Of a stretch of DNA of 64,000 bases, positions 30,601 to 42,306 are shown piece after piece. The notes under the pieces were generated by a model. That model saw only the letters and a list, made by a program, of their open reading frames with translations, made no database searches and was not told the origin of the DNA. Origin of the DNA: Pseudevernia furfuracea (taxonomy: Eukaryota; Ascomycota; Lecanoromycetes; Lecanorales; Parmeliaceae); NCBI GenBank assembly GCA_022315425.1, contig JAIUPT010000041.1, positions 682,001-746,000 of the forward strand. Reading direction: 5' to 3'. Position numbers and translations under genes: made by a program. The number at the start of each line of letters is the position of its first letter. Position 1 is the stretch's first letter.

Positions 30601-33600
30601 GGTAAAGGACACCATTACTGGGCTAGACTATACATCTGCTCTCCAAAATGGTCACTCGAGCTTGATTACGTCTTTGCATCTCGCAGGTTATCTCCACTGC
30701 AAAGGTGCTAGGTTGAATTTGCCAGCTATCAACAACATAGATCCGAGAAATCCAAGCCTGCGGGTGCTTACGACGCTTCCCGAGTATACCTTCAATCACT
30801 CTCAAAGACATTGGGTCGAGGGCAGGATGAGCAAAGAACTCAGGTTCCGCAAACATGCTCCTCATGAACTGTTAGGCACTCCACTACCAACGTCACAAAC
30901 TGCTAGCGCCAAATGGAGAAATATTATTAAAAAGGTGGATAATCCGTGGATTCGCGATCATAAATCGAATGACTCAATCCTATACCCGGCGTCAGGAATG
31001 ATTGTCATGGCTATTGAGGCAATGCGGCAGCTCGTTGGTCGATCACGCCCAGTGAGAGGCTTCACGGTGAAGGAAATCTTCATTCACAGAGCCTTGCTGC
31101 TTTCCTTGGAAATAGAAGGCACTGAAACGGAGATCTCGTTGAATTTGCCCAAAGGCAGTGGTAAAGACCTCCTGTCCTCAGCAGACTTCCATATCTCCGC
31201 CCTGTGGAATGGAGAGTGGACGGACATTTGTGAAGGGTCCATCGCGACAGAGTTCGAGGAGGTTTCCGCTGAGATAGCGAGTGAAAATGAGAACAAGGCT
31301 TTGCTGCAACACCAGGGGAAGATCCATCGCCATGGGATTGGTCGCTGCAGCAAAATGGTAGACTCTACTCGCAAACTGTACGAGTTTGCAGCTGCGATCG
31401 GCTATGGTTTTGGTCCCACCTTTCAAACACTGCATGCAGTGTCGCACAGTGGAGACACCGATGCCGCGGCGACAGTGTACCTCGGAGAATGGAAGGACAA
31501 GGTTTCAAAGGAGGCACAAATCACGCAGGAACACCTTATCCATCCCACAACACTGGATGGTGTCTTTCAAAGTACTATTGTCGCGCTAACAAAAGGTGGG
31601 ATAGAAAATTCTCCGACTATGGTCCCCACACGCATTCGAAGTCTGTGGATTTCGAATGAGCTGTTGGACTATTCCGACACCGATAGCCTCAGCGTCCATT
31701 CCCATCTTACATTCCAAGGCTTTCGTGAATCTGAATTCTCTATCCTGGCACTGGATACTATTAACAACAAGCCATGCATCGCAATTGAAGGTTATCGCAT
31801 AACAGCGGTCAACAACTCCAATAATCAATATCATGACTGGCGACGTCTTTGCTTTGGAATTAACACTAAACCTGATCTAGCACACCTCAACCCCAAGCAA
31901 CTGGAAGACTTATGCGAAACTACTTTGGAGGCTTCCGGGTGTGTTCCAGACCCGGTAATACATGATTGGGAGGTCGTGTGCTATGACTTTATGTCTGTGG
32001 CCCTCAAATCGCTAAGCACAGAAGGCGTGAGAACGCAGAAGCCACATCTCCAGAAATACATCGAATGGATGAGACTGAGGTGTCAACAGGTTAGTGAAAA
32101 GTCCAACAGTAGCTTTTTGCCGCTATTGAAAGAACTGCAACACAACGAAAGGGCAAGGGAACAGCTGTGGTCCCGGGTCAAGGAGACCAGCCCCGAGGGG
32201 CGGCTCTTTGTCACTATCGGCAGACAGCTCGTCGAAATGCTGCAAGATCGAGCAGATCCCCTCGAAGTTCTTTTCAAAGATCAGCTTCTCCACGATTTCT
32301 ATGCTGGTCCTGGAATGTCAACCAATTACCGCAAAATGGTTGCTTACGTGGATCTCCTTGCCCACAAAAACCCCAGTATGTCAATTTTGGAGATTGGCGC
32401 AGGAACGGGAGGAGCGACGTCACCGATTTTGGATATCCTGAGCAATCGCGCTGAAAGTGGTGGTCAGCAGAGCACTTTTCGATACCGGCACTATACCTAC
32501 ACCGACATTTCCCTCGGCTTTTTTGAAGCAGCGCAAGAGCGCTTTCGAGAACACAGCGAAAGAATGACATTTAAGCCATTAGATATCAGCAAGGAGCCCT
32601 TACAGCAGGGTTTCGAGTCATCGCAATACGATCTTATTATCGCTTCCGCTGTCTTGCACGCTACAGAGAACATTGACGAAACCTTGTCAAACACCCGCCA
32701 ACTTCTGAGGCCGGGCGGTAAGTTACTCTTGCAAGAACCAACTAGTCTGAACTGTATTAGAATACCGTTCATCTTCGGTCTTCTCCCTGGCTGGTGGCTT
32801 GCGGAAGAGCCCACTCGTGAATGGGGTCCTACTCTTTCTGAGGAGGCGTGGAATAGCGCTTTTCTCAAGAACGGTTATGAGGGCACAGACGTCTGTGTGT
32901 CGGACAATGCAGATCCTAGTCTTCATGCCATGAGCGTACTTGTTGCCAGGACTCCACCCAATAAGCCAAGTGCACCTCCAAATGATCGATACGTGATCCT
33001 TATTGCTCATGGATCTTCCATTCAAGGGGAAGTCGCATCTCAAATCGAAAATATGATAAAGGAAGCGGGAGATTGCAGCTGCATTATCAGCCACCTACAG
33101 AAGGTTGAGCCAGACATGCTCAGAACAGCTTCTGTTGTGTCCCTGCTGGAACTGGACGGTCCTGTCCTTGCCATGATTAGCGAAGAGCTGCTGGCGAGAT
33201 GGAAGATGGTTATGAACCTAGTAAGAAGTGTTCTTTGGGTCAGTGGAGGTGGAGGGACCGCGGCTCAAGACCCGCGGATGGCACTTATCAACGGGTTTGC
33301 AAACACTTTGCGCTCTGAATACCACGACCGCCCCTTCACTACACTTGCACTTGAGCCCAGCTCTGCGTTCGACAACATGGCAACAAATATACTCCGAGTC
33401 CTCAGAACTCCCGAGAACGATGGATCTGACTACGTCCAGCGAGACGATATGATCTATATCAGCCGTTTGCATGATGCGAAGCTCTTAAATAATCAGATCT
33501 GGTCCCGATTGAGACGTCCAGAGCCGGAGATGCAACCGTTCGCGTCCGGAGACCCGCGCGCAGTCACACTCACCATCGCTTCACCTGGGCTACTTGACTC

Positions 33601-35845
33601 CTTGCGCTTTGTCGATGATGGCACTTCATCGCTGCCCCTTGGGCCAAGCGAAGTCTTGATAAAGGCCAAGGCTACAGGGGTCAACTTCAAAGACATCATG
33701 GTGGCCATGGGTCAGCTCCCGGAAAAAGTCTTGGGCCAGGAATGCTCGGGGGTTATTCACAGCGTTGGCTCCGATGTTCAAGACATGAAAGCTGGAGACA
33801 GAGTCTGCTGCTTAGTTGGCGGCGCCTATAAAACCCACGTTCGCTGCCATATCTCGGCTGTATCGAAGATACCAGATCACTACTCTTTCGCGAGTGCCGC
33901 CGCGCTACCGGTCGTCTACTGTACAGCTTATTACGCCCTGTTCAACATAGGCCGGTTGAAGAAGGGCGAGTCGATATTGATACACTCTGCAGCTGGTGGC
34001 GTGGGGCAAGCTGCTATCACGTTGGCACAGTCAATCGGTGCCGATCTATATGTGACTGTAAGTACTGAGGAGAAGAAAGCTTTGCTTATGGAAACCTACG
34101 GCCTACCAAGCGATCGCTTCTTCTCTAGTCGCAATACCTCGTTTGCTTTGGGTATCAAACGAATGACGCATGGCCGTGGCGTCGATCTGGTTCTGAATTC
34201 CCTTTCGGGCGAGTTCCTCAAAGTTTCCTGGGAGTGTATTGCACCCCTAGGCCGCTTCGTGGAAATTGGGAAACGTGACATTGAGTCACATGCGCGACTG
34301 TCCATGTCGCCGTTTGCTGGGAGTGTGACGTTTGCGTCTGTGGATTTAGGAGTCGTGGCTACGCAGGCAAAGCCTCTGATGCAGGAGATAATGACCTCTG
34401 TGATGGCGCTTGTTACCAAGGGCAAGATTCGACCACCACAACCTCTGCATGTCTATAACGGTTCGCGCATTGAGGAAGCATTTCGATACCTACAAAGCGG
34501 CAAAAACACTGGCAAGACAATCATCGAATTTCACGATCAGGATGTTGTACCGGTATGTAACACCCGAGATAGCATCCGAGACATGGGTCATGCTAATGAA
34601 TTAATATCGGACGCAGATTATGCCCAGCATCGAAGCTCCTTGGCACTTCGATCCCCAAGCAACTTATATCATCACAGGTGCATTTGGCGGTCTTGGAAGG
34701 AGTATCGCTAGATGGATGATGCAACGGAATGCTAGGCATCTACTCCTCTTATCTCGGAACGGGGCCAAAAGCCAAGCAGCTCAAACATTGCTCCTCGATC
34801 TCAAGCTGGGTGGGGTCACCGTGCTCGCACCAAGGTGTGATATTGGAGATGAGAAGTCTTTGCTGGCTGGGCTAGGGCATTGCGACACCGCAGCGCATCC
34901 CATCAAAGGTTGCATCCACAGTGCAATGGCGCTCAAGGTACGTGGCGTTGCGCTAGCAACACCAGAAACACTCTGACATGTACATATCAGGATTCTATTT
35001 TCGACAAAATGAGCGCGGCCGATTTTCACGAGGCATTGAACCCGAAAGTCCTTGGAACATGGCATTTACATTCCCACTTGCCCAAGAAGATAGACTTCTT
35101 CGTTCTCCTCTCCTCAACGGGCGCAGTGATAGGGAATGCGGGTCAAGCGAACTACACAAGTGGAAGCGCGTACCAAGATGCGGTTGCGCGATACCGGGTT
35201 GCACGAAGGCTAAAATGTGTGTCTTTGAATCTAGGTCTGATGCTCTCGATAGGCTACGCGGCGGAGAAGAAGGACCTGACGCAATCGTTCAAAGCCGCCG
35301 GTCATGAGGGCATCACCGAGGCCGAATTCCACGCCCTACTCGACTGCGTCTGCGACCCAAGTCTCGACATCACCAGTCCCGACGACGCACAAATAGTCAC
35401 CGGCCTGCCGACGCCGGCGTCTCTTAAAAGCAAAGGGCTTGACGAATTGAGCTGGATGCAGCGACCCCTTTTCCGACCGTTGTACGAGATGGACAGACTT
35501 GATTCCGCCGCTGCACCGACGCAGCCTCGAGGCACCACCGCGAACTACGCTAGCTTGCTTAGGACGGCAGGCAGCTTGGACGCCGCGAGGGCTGTGGCGA
35601 CGGAAGCGCTGGTCAAGAAGTTGGCCAAGACGTTGTTTGTCACGGAGGAGGACGTCGACACCAGTCGCCCGATGAGTGCTTTGGGCATCGACTCGTTGGT
35701 GGCCATTGAGATCCGCCACTGGTTCGCGAGCGAGCTGAAGAGCGACGTCCCCGTGTTCGTCATCCTGGGCAACGGGTCCATCGGCGAAGTGGGTGGATAT
35801 GTCGCGGAGAAGAGTCGGCTGGTCGCTCCTCTCCCAAAAACGTAA
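27645..35845 (+). CDS. Highly reducing type I polyketide synthase (KS-AT-DH-cMT-ER-KR-ACP)
   Basis: Iterative PKS that builds a reduced, probably C-methylated, polyketide chain. Eight exons (27645-27869, 27935-28079, 28137-28405, 28466-29059, 29119-29776, 29829-34552, 34617-34937, 34991-35845) sum to 7791 nt, 2596 aa, with every junction in phase. Domains: KS from residue 20 with DTACSSS, EAHGTGT and [11 protein letters not shown] with GHSSGE near 675; DH with the H of [15 protein letters not shown] near 1008 and [11 protein letters not shown]; cMT with [12 protein letters not shown] near 1485; ER with GQECSG and AAGGVGQAA from about 1930; KR with [12 protein letters not shown] near 2220 and [14 protein letters not shown] with LGIDSL near 2550. 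All catalytic motifs look intact and no thioesterase or reductase follows, so release must be in trans or spontaneous. The product is unknown. Confidence 0.95.
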
Positions 35846-36136
35846 CGTAAAGTAAATTAGTTGATGTGATATCATGCATGCACTGCACTGCACTTTGTTT
35901 GACCTCAACGACAGTCAGAAAAGGATCCATCGCATCAAAAGCACATGTGTAGACGGGCAGATATGTAAGATGATATGTACTCACCGAAAGTAGATCAATT
36001 TGACAAAGATGGGAGTTTCGAAGACTAGAGTACCACTTTGTCCGACGACTGGCTGGAGCTTCTCTCATGGTATGCATAACTTTTTGCTAGGTCATCTGAA
36101 ATGTCTGTAAGCATGTTGGGCTGTGGTGTTACTGTT

Positions 36137-36172
36137 GAGTGAGTGAGTGATTGATTGATTGATTGATTGATC
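36137..36172. repeat. Tetranucleotide microsatellite (GAGT then GATT)
   Basis: Three GAGT-type units run into five or more GATT units. Confidence 0.9.
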
Positions 36173-36226
36173 AAGTCATACCGGACACCCATACGGGTTC
36201 CCCCGCAGAGGGGCTTTACAGGCGTC

Positions 36227-36389
36227 TACTCGTACTTTACGATCCAGATGTGAGCCACTTGATACTCTACAGCGAGGACACCAATTGATCTTTTCCACCT
36301 AGCGAGATGTCGTCGGATTTTTTTATTGGTGTCCTCGCTCTATCAAAGTCGAGTAGCTCACATCTGGATCGTACGAGTAATAAAGGCCC
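36227..36389. repeat. MITE-like hairpin with about 55-bp inverted arms
   Basis: The left arm (36227-36284, starting ACTCGTACTTTACGATCC) is repeated in inverted form at 36334-36389 (ending GGATCGTACGAGT). Both arms contain the complement pair CAGATGTGAGC / GCTCACATCTG and AGCGAGGACACCAAT / ATTGGTGTCCTCGCT. The loop is about 50 bp and AT-rich. No coding capacity. Confidence 0.8.
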
Positions 36390-36526
36390 AGCCGAATGTA
36401 TGTATCTAACCGTAGCAGAATACTTTCGTCGCAAGCTCCTTAGTAAGGTAGCCACCTCAACGATTCAGCAGCCACCTCAATGATTCACATTTTCCTTAAT
36501 CGATATTGAAAATCATTTATTTCATC

Positions 36527-36527
36527 T

Positions 36528-36561
<34 letters not shown>

Positions 36562-36562
36562 C
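36527..36562. repeat. CAA trinucleotide microsatellite
   Basis: About twelve uninterrupted CAA/ACA units in non-coding sequence. Confidence 0.95.
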
Positions 36563-36870
36563 GCAAGCTTTTGATATACCTCCGGTACGCGAGATCTATA
36601 TTCTAGTCACGATTCTATAGCCAGCAGTACTCCCAAGCAGTTGCTTCCAGCAGAATTCTTATCTTATCCGCCTGCATATCCCATGCGATTATCCCACTTT
36701 GATACCGTCCCATATCTTTATAAAGGTATGGTATCTGACCCCCCTTTCGATCCCATACCATGGTATGGCATGGGACCAGTTGGGATGGGATATCCCCGTG
36801 GAATATACCATATCTTTCCGGCCAGTATATAATGACAATGAAAACTCCAACTTCTTCGCTGGGAGACGCT

Positions 36871-37551
36871 TTAATCCTCTTCGGCCAAGTTCGGATGTAA
36901 TGCTCGCACAATCCGACGGTCCATCACCGATCTCGTGCCCAGATAAAAGATTCCAATGTTGCCCGATCGGCCAACCTGAGACCACCCTAGTGATGGATCC
37001 GGTGCCTGGGTGGCTGAGTAGTGCCGGAGACACTGAAGAAAGGGCTTCCCAAGCAGATCATCCAGCTCCCTCAAGGTCGCAACGTCGCTTGAGCCGAATG
37101 GCCCTGGTGGCTGCCCGGGTAGCGGATCGCCCGGTGCTAAAGAGTCGATCATGGCAATTGCGACAGTACAGGAGGCGGACTGCATTCCTCGAGGTGTCAC
37201 GACATATTTCCGCGGCAGGCGGATTTGCGGAGTCGACGTCTGGGCGGTAGCGCTGCGATCGAGGAACTCGAGTTCGGTGTCGAGGCCGTAGGATATCAGC
37301 TCTGATGCCGCTTTTGCCATTGCATTCTGACATGCATAATCGTAGTATATAATGTTGGGGAAAGCGGGGACGAGCCAATTCGGGTCTTTGGTGCAATGCA
37401 CGTTGGCGCTCACGCTGACACCTGTTTCGCTGTTATTAGAGAGAACTAGGCCGGGGGAGACGACGTCGTAAAGGTTGAGAGCGGGGAGTGCGCTTGCGAG
37501 AGGATAGAACGTGACGAGGAGCCAAAGGGCTAGGCGTGAGAGAGCAATCAT
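36871..37551 (-). CDS. Secreted protein of unknown function
   Basis: A single-exon 226-aa protein from ATG 37551; an in-frame upstream ATG at 37719 would place 56 residues of poor sequence before the signal, so I prefer 37551. Residues 1-24 (MIALSRLALWLLVTFYPLAS) form a signal peptide. The rest has about five cysteines, a region with RLPRKYVVTPRGM and C-x-VAIAMID, and C-terminal GNIGIFYLGTRS. The pattern of signal peptide, a C-x3-A-x2-M/I motif and a late Gly-Asn segment occurs in uncharacterised fungal secreted families, but I do not recognise a named one. It sits 1 kb from the PKS, in convergent orientation. Confidence 0.65.
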   Translation of the reverse strand: MIALSRLALWLLVTFYPLASALPALNLYDVVSPGLVLSNNSETGVSVSANVHCTKDPNWLVPAFPNIIYYDYACQNAMAKAASELISYGLDTELEFLDRSATAQTSTPQIRLPRKYVVTPRGMQSASCTVAIAMIDSLAPGDPLPGQPPGPFGSSDVATLRELDDLLGKPFLQCLRHYSATQAPDPSLGWSQVGRSGNIGIFYLGTRSVMDRRIVRALHPNLAEED

Positions 37552-38251
37552 GATCAGCGAAACCCGTTTGAGTGTACAATCGAATCGGAATGAGTCTCTT
37601 AAGACGTGGATAAAGTCTGGGGCTGTGGTGTTAGTGTTGAGTGTTACGTGTCTAGAGCGATGAGTTTCATGATCAGTAACGTGTCTAGAGTGAGAAAAAG
37701 GAAAGCACCGCAACAACATTGTACCAGCGCCAATAGGAATCGAACCTATTACAACTACTAAACCAACCCAACAACGGAGTGGTGAGAGCGATGAGAACCT
37801 TGCTCGGTGTCGCCAAAATAAATGGCACAGTGACGGATTTTTGGAGTCGAATAATTACACAACATTTCTACATGAGCTTATGGACTTGGTAAGAGAAATG
37901 TATAACTCATCGAGTAGATTCGCGGGCCCTTAGTGCAATTTATAGCCTTGCAAAACAAAGGACCCAATAAGGATTAGCCTCAGGGCCACGCTGGTGTGTT
38001 TGCAGGGATAAGCTAAGGTGAGTGGGTGATTAATTTTGAGCTTAAATTTCTTTGCCAAGCAATGCCAGCATGAAGGAATCGCCCTACTCGTACTCTTTCC
38101 AACTTCAATTGCAATCATAATCATACTCGCCAGTTCGCCATGACACAACACTACTCTCTCGACACCTGTCAAGAAGAAGATCATAAAGGAATGCAAGGTC
38201 CTGGATAATCTATACCTCAACCGTGTCAGAGACATTAGCCTCACACTCGCC
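37552..38251. other. Divergent intergenic region
   Basis: About 700 bp between the secreted protein and the RMD1-like gene. On the minus strand near 37740-37760 it has GGTTCGATTCC, a tRNA B-box-like sequence, but no foldable tRNA around it. Confidence 0.5.
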
Positions 38252-39935
38252 ATGGCTTCCACCGCTACAGAAACATCACCGCTCCTACCACCACCGCCAA
38301 CACCCTCAAGCTCCACTGCTCCCAAACCACAAAGGACCGTCACATTTCACCCACACACCACCATCAGCGACCCAAGCAATCCGACAGACTCTACCTCGCC
38401 TCTTCGTTCAGCTCCTCAATCCTCCCCAAGTTTCCCTGCCATTGGACATTCATCCGCCGGCCCGCCAAAGCTCTCAGTCCTGAATAGCAAGCTCCGAAGG
38501 AGAAACAGCCATGGGTCTCCGCTTTCTCAGCCGCCGATGCTACCTCCAGCTTCCAAAATCGGACCTCAGAGAACGACAAAGAATGCACAGAAGCTGAAGC
38601 TCTTACCGAACCCAGATCTGGGAGAGGATGGACCGGACGAAGAAAGTGGGAGGGATGTCTATTCACAGTTCACGAGGATAAAAGATCCAACCGCAAGAAG
38701 AGATGCCGCGAGGCTGGGCAAAGCAGATAGAGACAGGCTACCTCGGGTCACGGCCTACTGCACAGCGGGGTCCTACCGACTGGACGGCATCATGAAATAC
38801 CTCAAAGGCAAGGCTCGGACACGAGGCACAGCCCCGAAGTTATTCGACGAATGCATATACTCTCCATTCAGCTACGGCCGCCCAAAGACCCATAGACCTA
38901 GCGACTCCAGCGACACCGACGGCCCATACCTCGACGAGCATGAGCTCCCCCGAAACCGGGAGCGTAGATACTCCGACTCGGCCCTTGAAGTCGATGAAAA
39001 CGCCCAGACCCGCCGCGAAGATCTCATTGATCTCACCACCTCCGCCGGCGATACCACGCTCGATAACGGCGAGTCTTCAATTCCCAACCACACTGCTCTC
39101 GAAATGGACCAGCCCTCTCCTCCTTCCGTCTCAAATCTGGACTTTGACACCCAAGTTCACACGCCGGAAGTGTTTCTATTCGAATACGGCACCGTGGTAA
39201 TCTGGGGCATGACACTACAACAAGAACAGCGTTTCCTGAAAGAAATATCGAAATTCGAAGCCGAGAAACTCAGCGAGGTTGATGTGCAGACCGAGAATTT
39301 CAATTTCTACTACACCCGGGAATACCAGGCGCGAATCTATAATGATTTCATATCCCTCCGCGAGAAGAAGAACTACATGACCAAACTCGCCATCTCCCAC
39401 GCACTAGCCCAAAGCGTCAAAACCTCCCTGTTCGAAGACCTACTGACAACTACCATCACCCTCACCTCTCCCCTCCCCGCCGAGATCGCCTTGACCGGCT
39501 CCATCGCTCTCTCCCGCCGGCAAATACACCAACAAATCGGACAACTTTTCATATTACGCATCAACATACATCTCCAAGGTTCCGTACTCGACAGCCCGGA
39601 ACTTATGTGGGCGGAACCAAGTTTAGAACCTGTGTATGCGGCCGTGAGAAGCTATCTTGAGATGGATCAGCGGGTGGGATTGTTGACGGAGCGGCTGTCC
39701 GTTATTGGGGATTTGCTTGCCGTGTTGAAGGACCAGGTAGGGACGAAGCATGGGGAGTATCTGGAGTGGATTGGTAAGTCATGTCCCTGCCTAATCATTT
39801 GCTTGCCTTTTGGAGCTGGACTTGGATGAAGGTTCACGGTGCTAACTTTGAGATTCAGTCATCGTTCTCATCGCCGCGGAGATCCTTGTTGCGGCAATCA
39901 ATATCGTTGTGGACTTATACGCCGGGGTCGACTAA
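38252..39935 (+). CDS. RMD1: RMD1/Sif2-like DUF155 protein
   Basis: Member of the DUF155/RMD1 family, whose yeast members are membrane-anchored proteins linked to sporulation and mitochondrial or vacuolar function. Exons 38252-39773 and 39859-39935 give 532 aa; the intron has a GTAAGT donor and joins EWI to VIVLIAAEILVAAINIVVD. The N-terminal 130 residues are Ser/Pro-rich and disordered. The DUF155 domain shows RVTAYCTAGSYRLDGIMKYL, EVFLFEYGTVVIWGM, FNFYYTREYQARIYNDFI, KLAISHALAQSVKTSLFED, and the helix LTERLSVIGDLLAVLKDQ before the C-terminal transmembrane helix, which is supplied only by the second exon. Exact role in this organism is not shown. Confidence 0.9.
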
Positions 39936-40543
39936 ATGCCCGCTAACCCGAAATACCGGGCTGGGCGTACGGAAAGGTATCCTGCAGCAGGGCGTTCATC
40001 GGGGCACTTGAGGCATAAACAAGGCAGGAGGAATACCTGATTACCTAGATACGGGGCAACCCAACAGAACTGACGCGATGCGTTTGTGGCTCAATGACGG
40101 CAAAGTTTGTACATGGATTGGCTGAAGATCACAAAACCTGTATATAAGTGAAAGTCTGACCAGATGCATGCAACATACCCGCTGACACATGAACTCTTAC
40201 GCTACGCATACCCATTACGTGTGGAAATCAACAGCACCTAGAAGAAGAAGGATCAATGCAAATTTCTTCATTGTTCTGAATCTAGCCGAAAGTCTACAAC
40301 TTCAGACGCAGCAACAAGCTGGCGGGCCGTAGCCCCCCCGAATGGGGAGAGGACATGGCTTGCTGATAGTAGTAGTACATGGGAAGCCGAACTGGGGTGG
40401 GTATAGAAAAAACCGTGGGAAGAAAAAACCGAAAGGATGCAGCCCGTTGAGGGATGAGAATGTTCCATGGTCGAATCGCAGTGGGCTCGATGGGGGAACA
40501 TTCACCCGTCGGGAACGCCGCCGTCGCCTCCTCCTCCTCCTCC
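39936..40543. other. Convergent intergenic region
   Basis: About 600 bp between two 3' ends. No gene is supported; the ORFs here are shadows of low-complexity sequence. Confidence 0.5.
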
Positions 40544-41719
40544 TCAAGCATTGATACTCGTGAACCCCCCGGGGGCGCCAGCCCCCGCCGCAGGCGGCGG
40601 TGGTGGCGGTGGCGGTGGCGGCAATTCTCGCTCCACTTCCCTCTCTTCGTAGCGTCCGGCTCTGCCTCTCGGCTCGTAGCCGCGCTCGTACCGGTCACGC
40701 TCCTCCAGCTCGTTCACGCTCTCCATGTATTCCTGGTAGCGACGCCCGTACCTCTCTTCGTACACGCGTCGGTACTCCACCTTGGCCGGATCATCCCACG
40801 CTGCGCGCGCGTATTGCAGTAGTTCGTCGTGGTCGCGGGCTGGGAATTCGTTGGGGCGAGCCTGGACGTAGTTTTCGAGGAAGTCTTCAAACGCGTTTGG
40901 TGGGGGTGGAGCCGCACGTGGTAGGAGTTGCTGTGGTTGATGATCACGGGTGACGTTGGAAGCGTATGGTGACTGGTGGGGCTGGAAGTGCATGCCGGGA
41001 TGACCGTTTGTGGTGGGGGCTTGCTGGTATGAAGACTCCCGGAACGGATGGTTGCCCGGAGCATCGAACGCGGAGGTTGGGTGGCCTGGCGACGGAGCGA
41101 TGGGGCGAGGGAACTGTGGTCCGAGGACTGGTGGCGGCGAGCTAACAGGGCGGCGATGGCTGCGCTTGGAGCGGAGAGGCTTCTCATTTGGCTGCGAGAG
41201 AACAGTCAATGACCTTGTGTCTGAAGCTGAAGTGAGGGGGCGGGCGGTCTGGGATGGATGTCATACCGTAGGTGGTCCCTCACTACTTCCTTCGCTCTCT
41301 TCATCATAGGCCACGGGAAATCCGTCAACACTACTGCCATTCTTCTTCTGGCGCTTCGCCAATGCTTCAAGCAAATATGCGCGTTCGAGACGCATTTTGC
41401 GAATGCCCTGGTGGAGACGGACAATGCGGAGGCGTTTGGCGTCATTGTCTTCATCGACCTCGATCAGGCGACGCTTGAGCTCAATGCATTTCTTTTTGTA
41501 TGCTATCTCCACCGAAGGAGGGAGAGGGGGTGGAACGTTTCCTGCAGCCACTGTTGGAGGCGGTACTGTATTAGCGGGTTGGTTCGACGACTTCTGCTCA
41601 CTCTGCAGCTTTGCAATAGCGGCAGGCAGCCCTGCGCGCAGCAGCTCGAGCTTCTCTCTGACGTATGCCCGATCCATGTGGGATGAATCCAGCGAAGTGG
41701 GCATAGGAAGTCGCTTCAA
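40544..41719 (-). CDS. Coiled-coil nuclear protein, candidate INO80-complex subunit (Nht1/Nhp10-like)
   Basis: Exons 41719-41267 and 41191-40544 give 366 aa; the 75-nt intron is phase 0. An internal ATG (MDRAYVREKLELL, 41677) may be the real start. The N-terminal half contains a helical bundle-type coiled coil with YKKKCIELKRRLIEVDEDND and LHQGIRKMRLERAYLLEAL, a layout I associate with INO80-complex small subunits of the Nht1/Nhp10 or TFPT type. A later segment (AFEDFLENYVQARP to RRYQEYMESV) resembles a degenerate HMG-box. The C-terminus is a polyproline/Gly run (ten prolines near 40600). The gene is real by its phased intron and coding bias; the complex assignment is inference. Confidence 0.6.
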
Positions 41720-42306
41720 GCTGAGTGAAGAGGTATGTGTAGGGCACCGCCATCACGCCGTGATGATGAGGATCCACTAGCGTCGATCCCTTATAATGGT
41801 AAAGCTGAAAGGGTTGAAAAGCGACTTACTTATAGTGATTTCACTCACTTTCCAAGGTCAACTCTCCAAGGTCAAAGTCTCCCTTGTATGCCGTGACCTT
41901 AGATTGTAGAGGCGATTGAGCGATTCGAGTTTCAACAAGCTGTAAAGAAGTTTTAGCCAATCAGGGTTCGCGATGGCCTAATAGACATCATGTCGTGAGT
42001 TGAGCATAGACTAGATATGTTGTGAGTATTTAATTGAAAGCTTCCAAGTCGAGGTGGGCTAGACGGGATAAACGCGCTTCAATATAGACACTATATTCAA
42101 CTCAGTTACGTCTATGTCGAAATACCAATAGCAGATCTCTACGGCAGTCTTTATATTTATTACATATCTATAAACTTAGGCTTAGAACTCTTGTATTGCA
42201 AAAGAGCGAGCTTACTAGATAGACGTTTGGTCCGGAAGACAATCCCACATATGACAGTTATGTCTGGTCAAACCGGATAGCCATCTCTTTGTCTATCAAA
42301 CGTAAA
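41720..42306. other. Intergenic region
   Basis: About 590 bp, moderately AT-rich around 42000-42200. Holds the promoter of the coiled-coil gene and the 3' end of P5C reductase. Nothing else is supported. Confidence 0.5.

Larger units (their letters stand above)
35846..36870. other. Intergenic region rich in simple and inverted repeats
   Basis: About 1 kb downstream of the PKS. It has GAGT/GATT microsatellites near 36137-36172, a hairpin-forming element (36227-36389), a CAA run (36527-36562) and a group of GGTATGG/CCATACC palindromes (36690-36815). No gene is seen. Confidence 0.6.

Noticed and set aside
37730..37810. Possible minus-strand tRNA with GGTTCGATTCC
   Set aside because: The T arm folds, but the bases where the 5' acceptor strand should be do not pair with the 3' side, and the A-box-like sequence is too close to the B-box.
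40302..40822. Arg-rich and Ser-rich ORFs on both strands
   Set aside because: They overlap the GC-rich polyproline coding end of the coiled-coil gene and its 3' flank in other frames.
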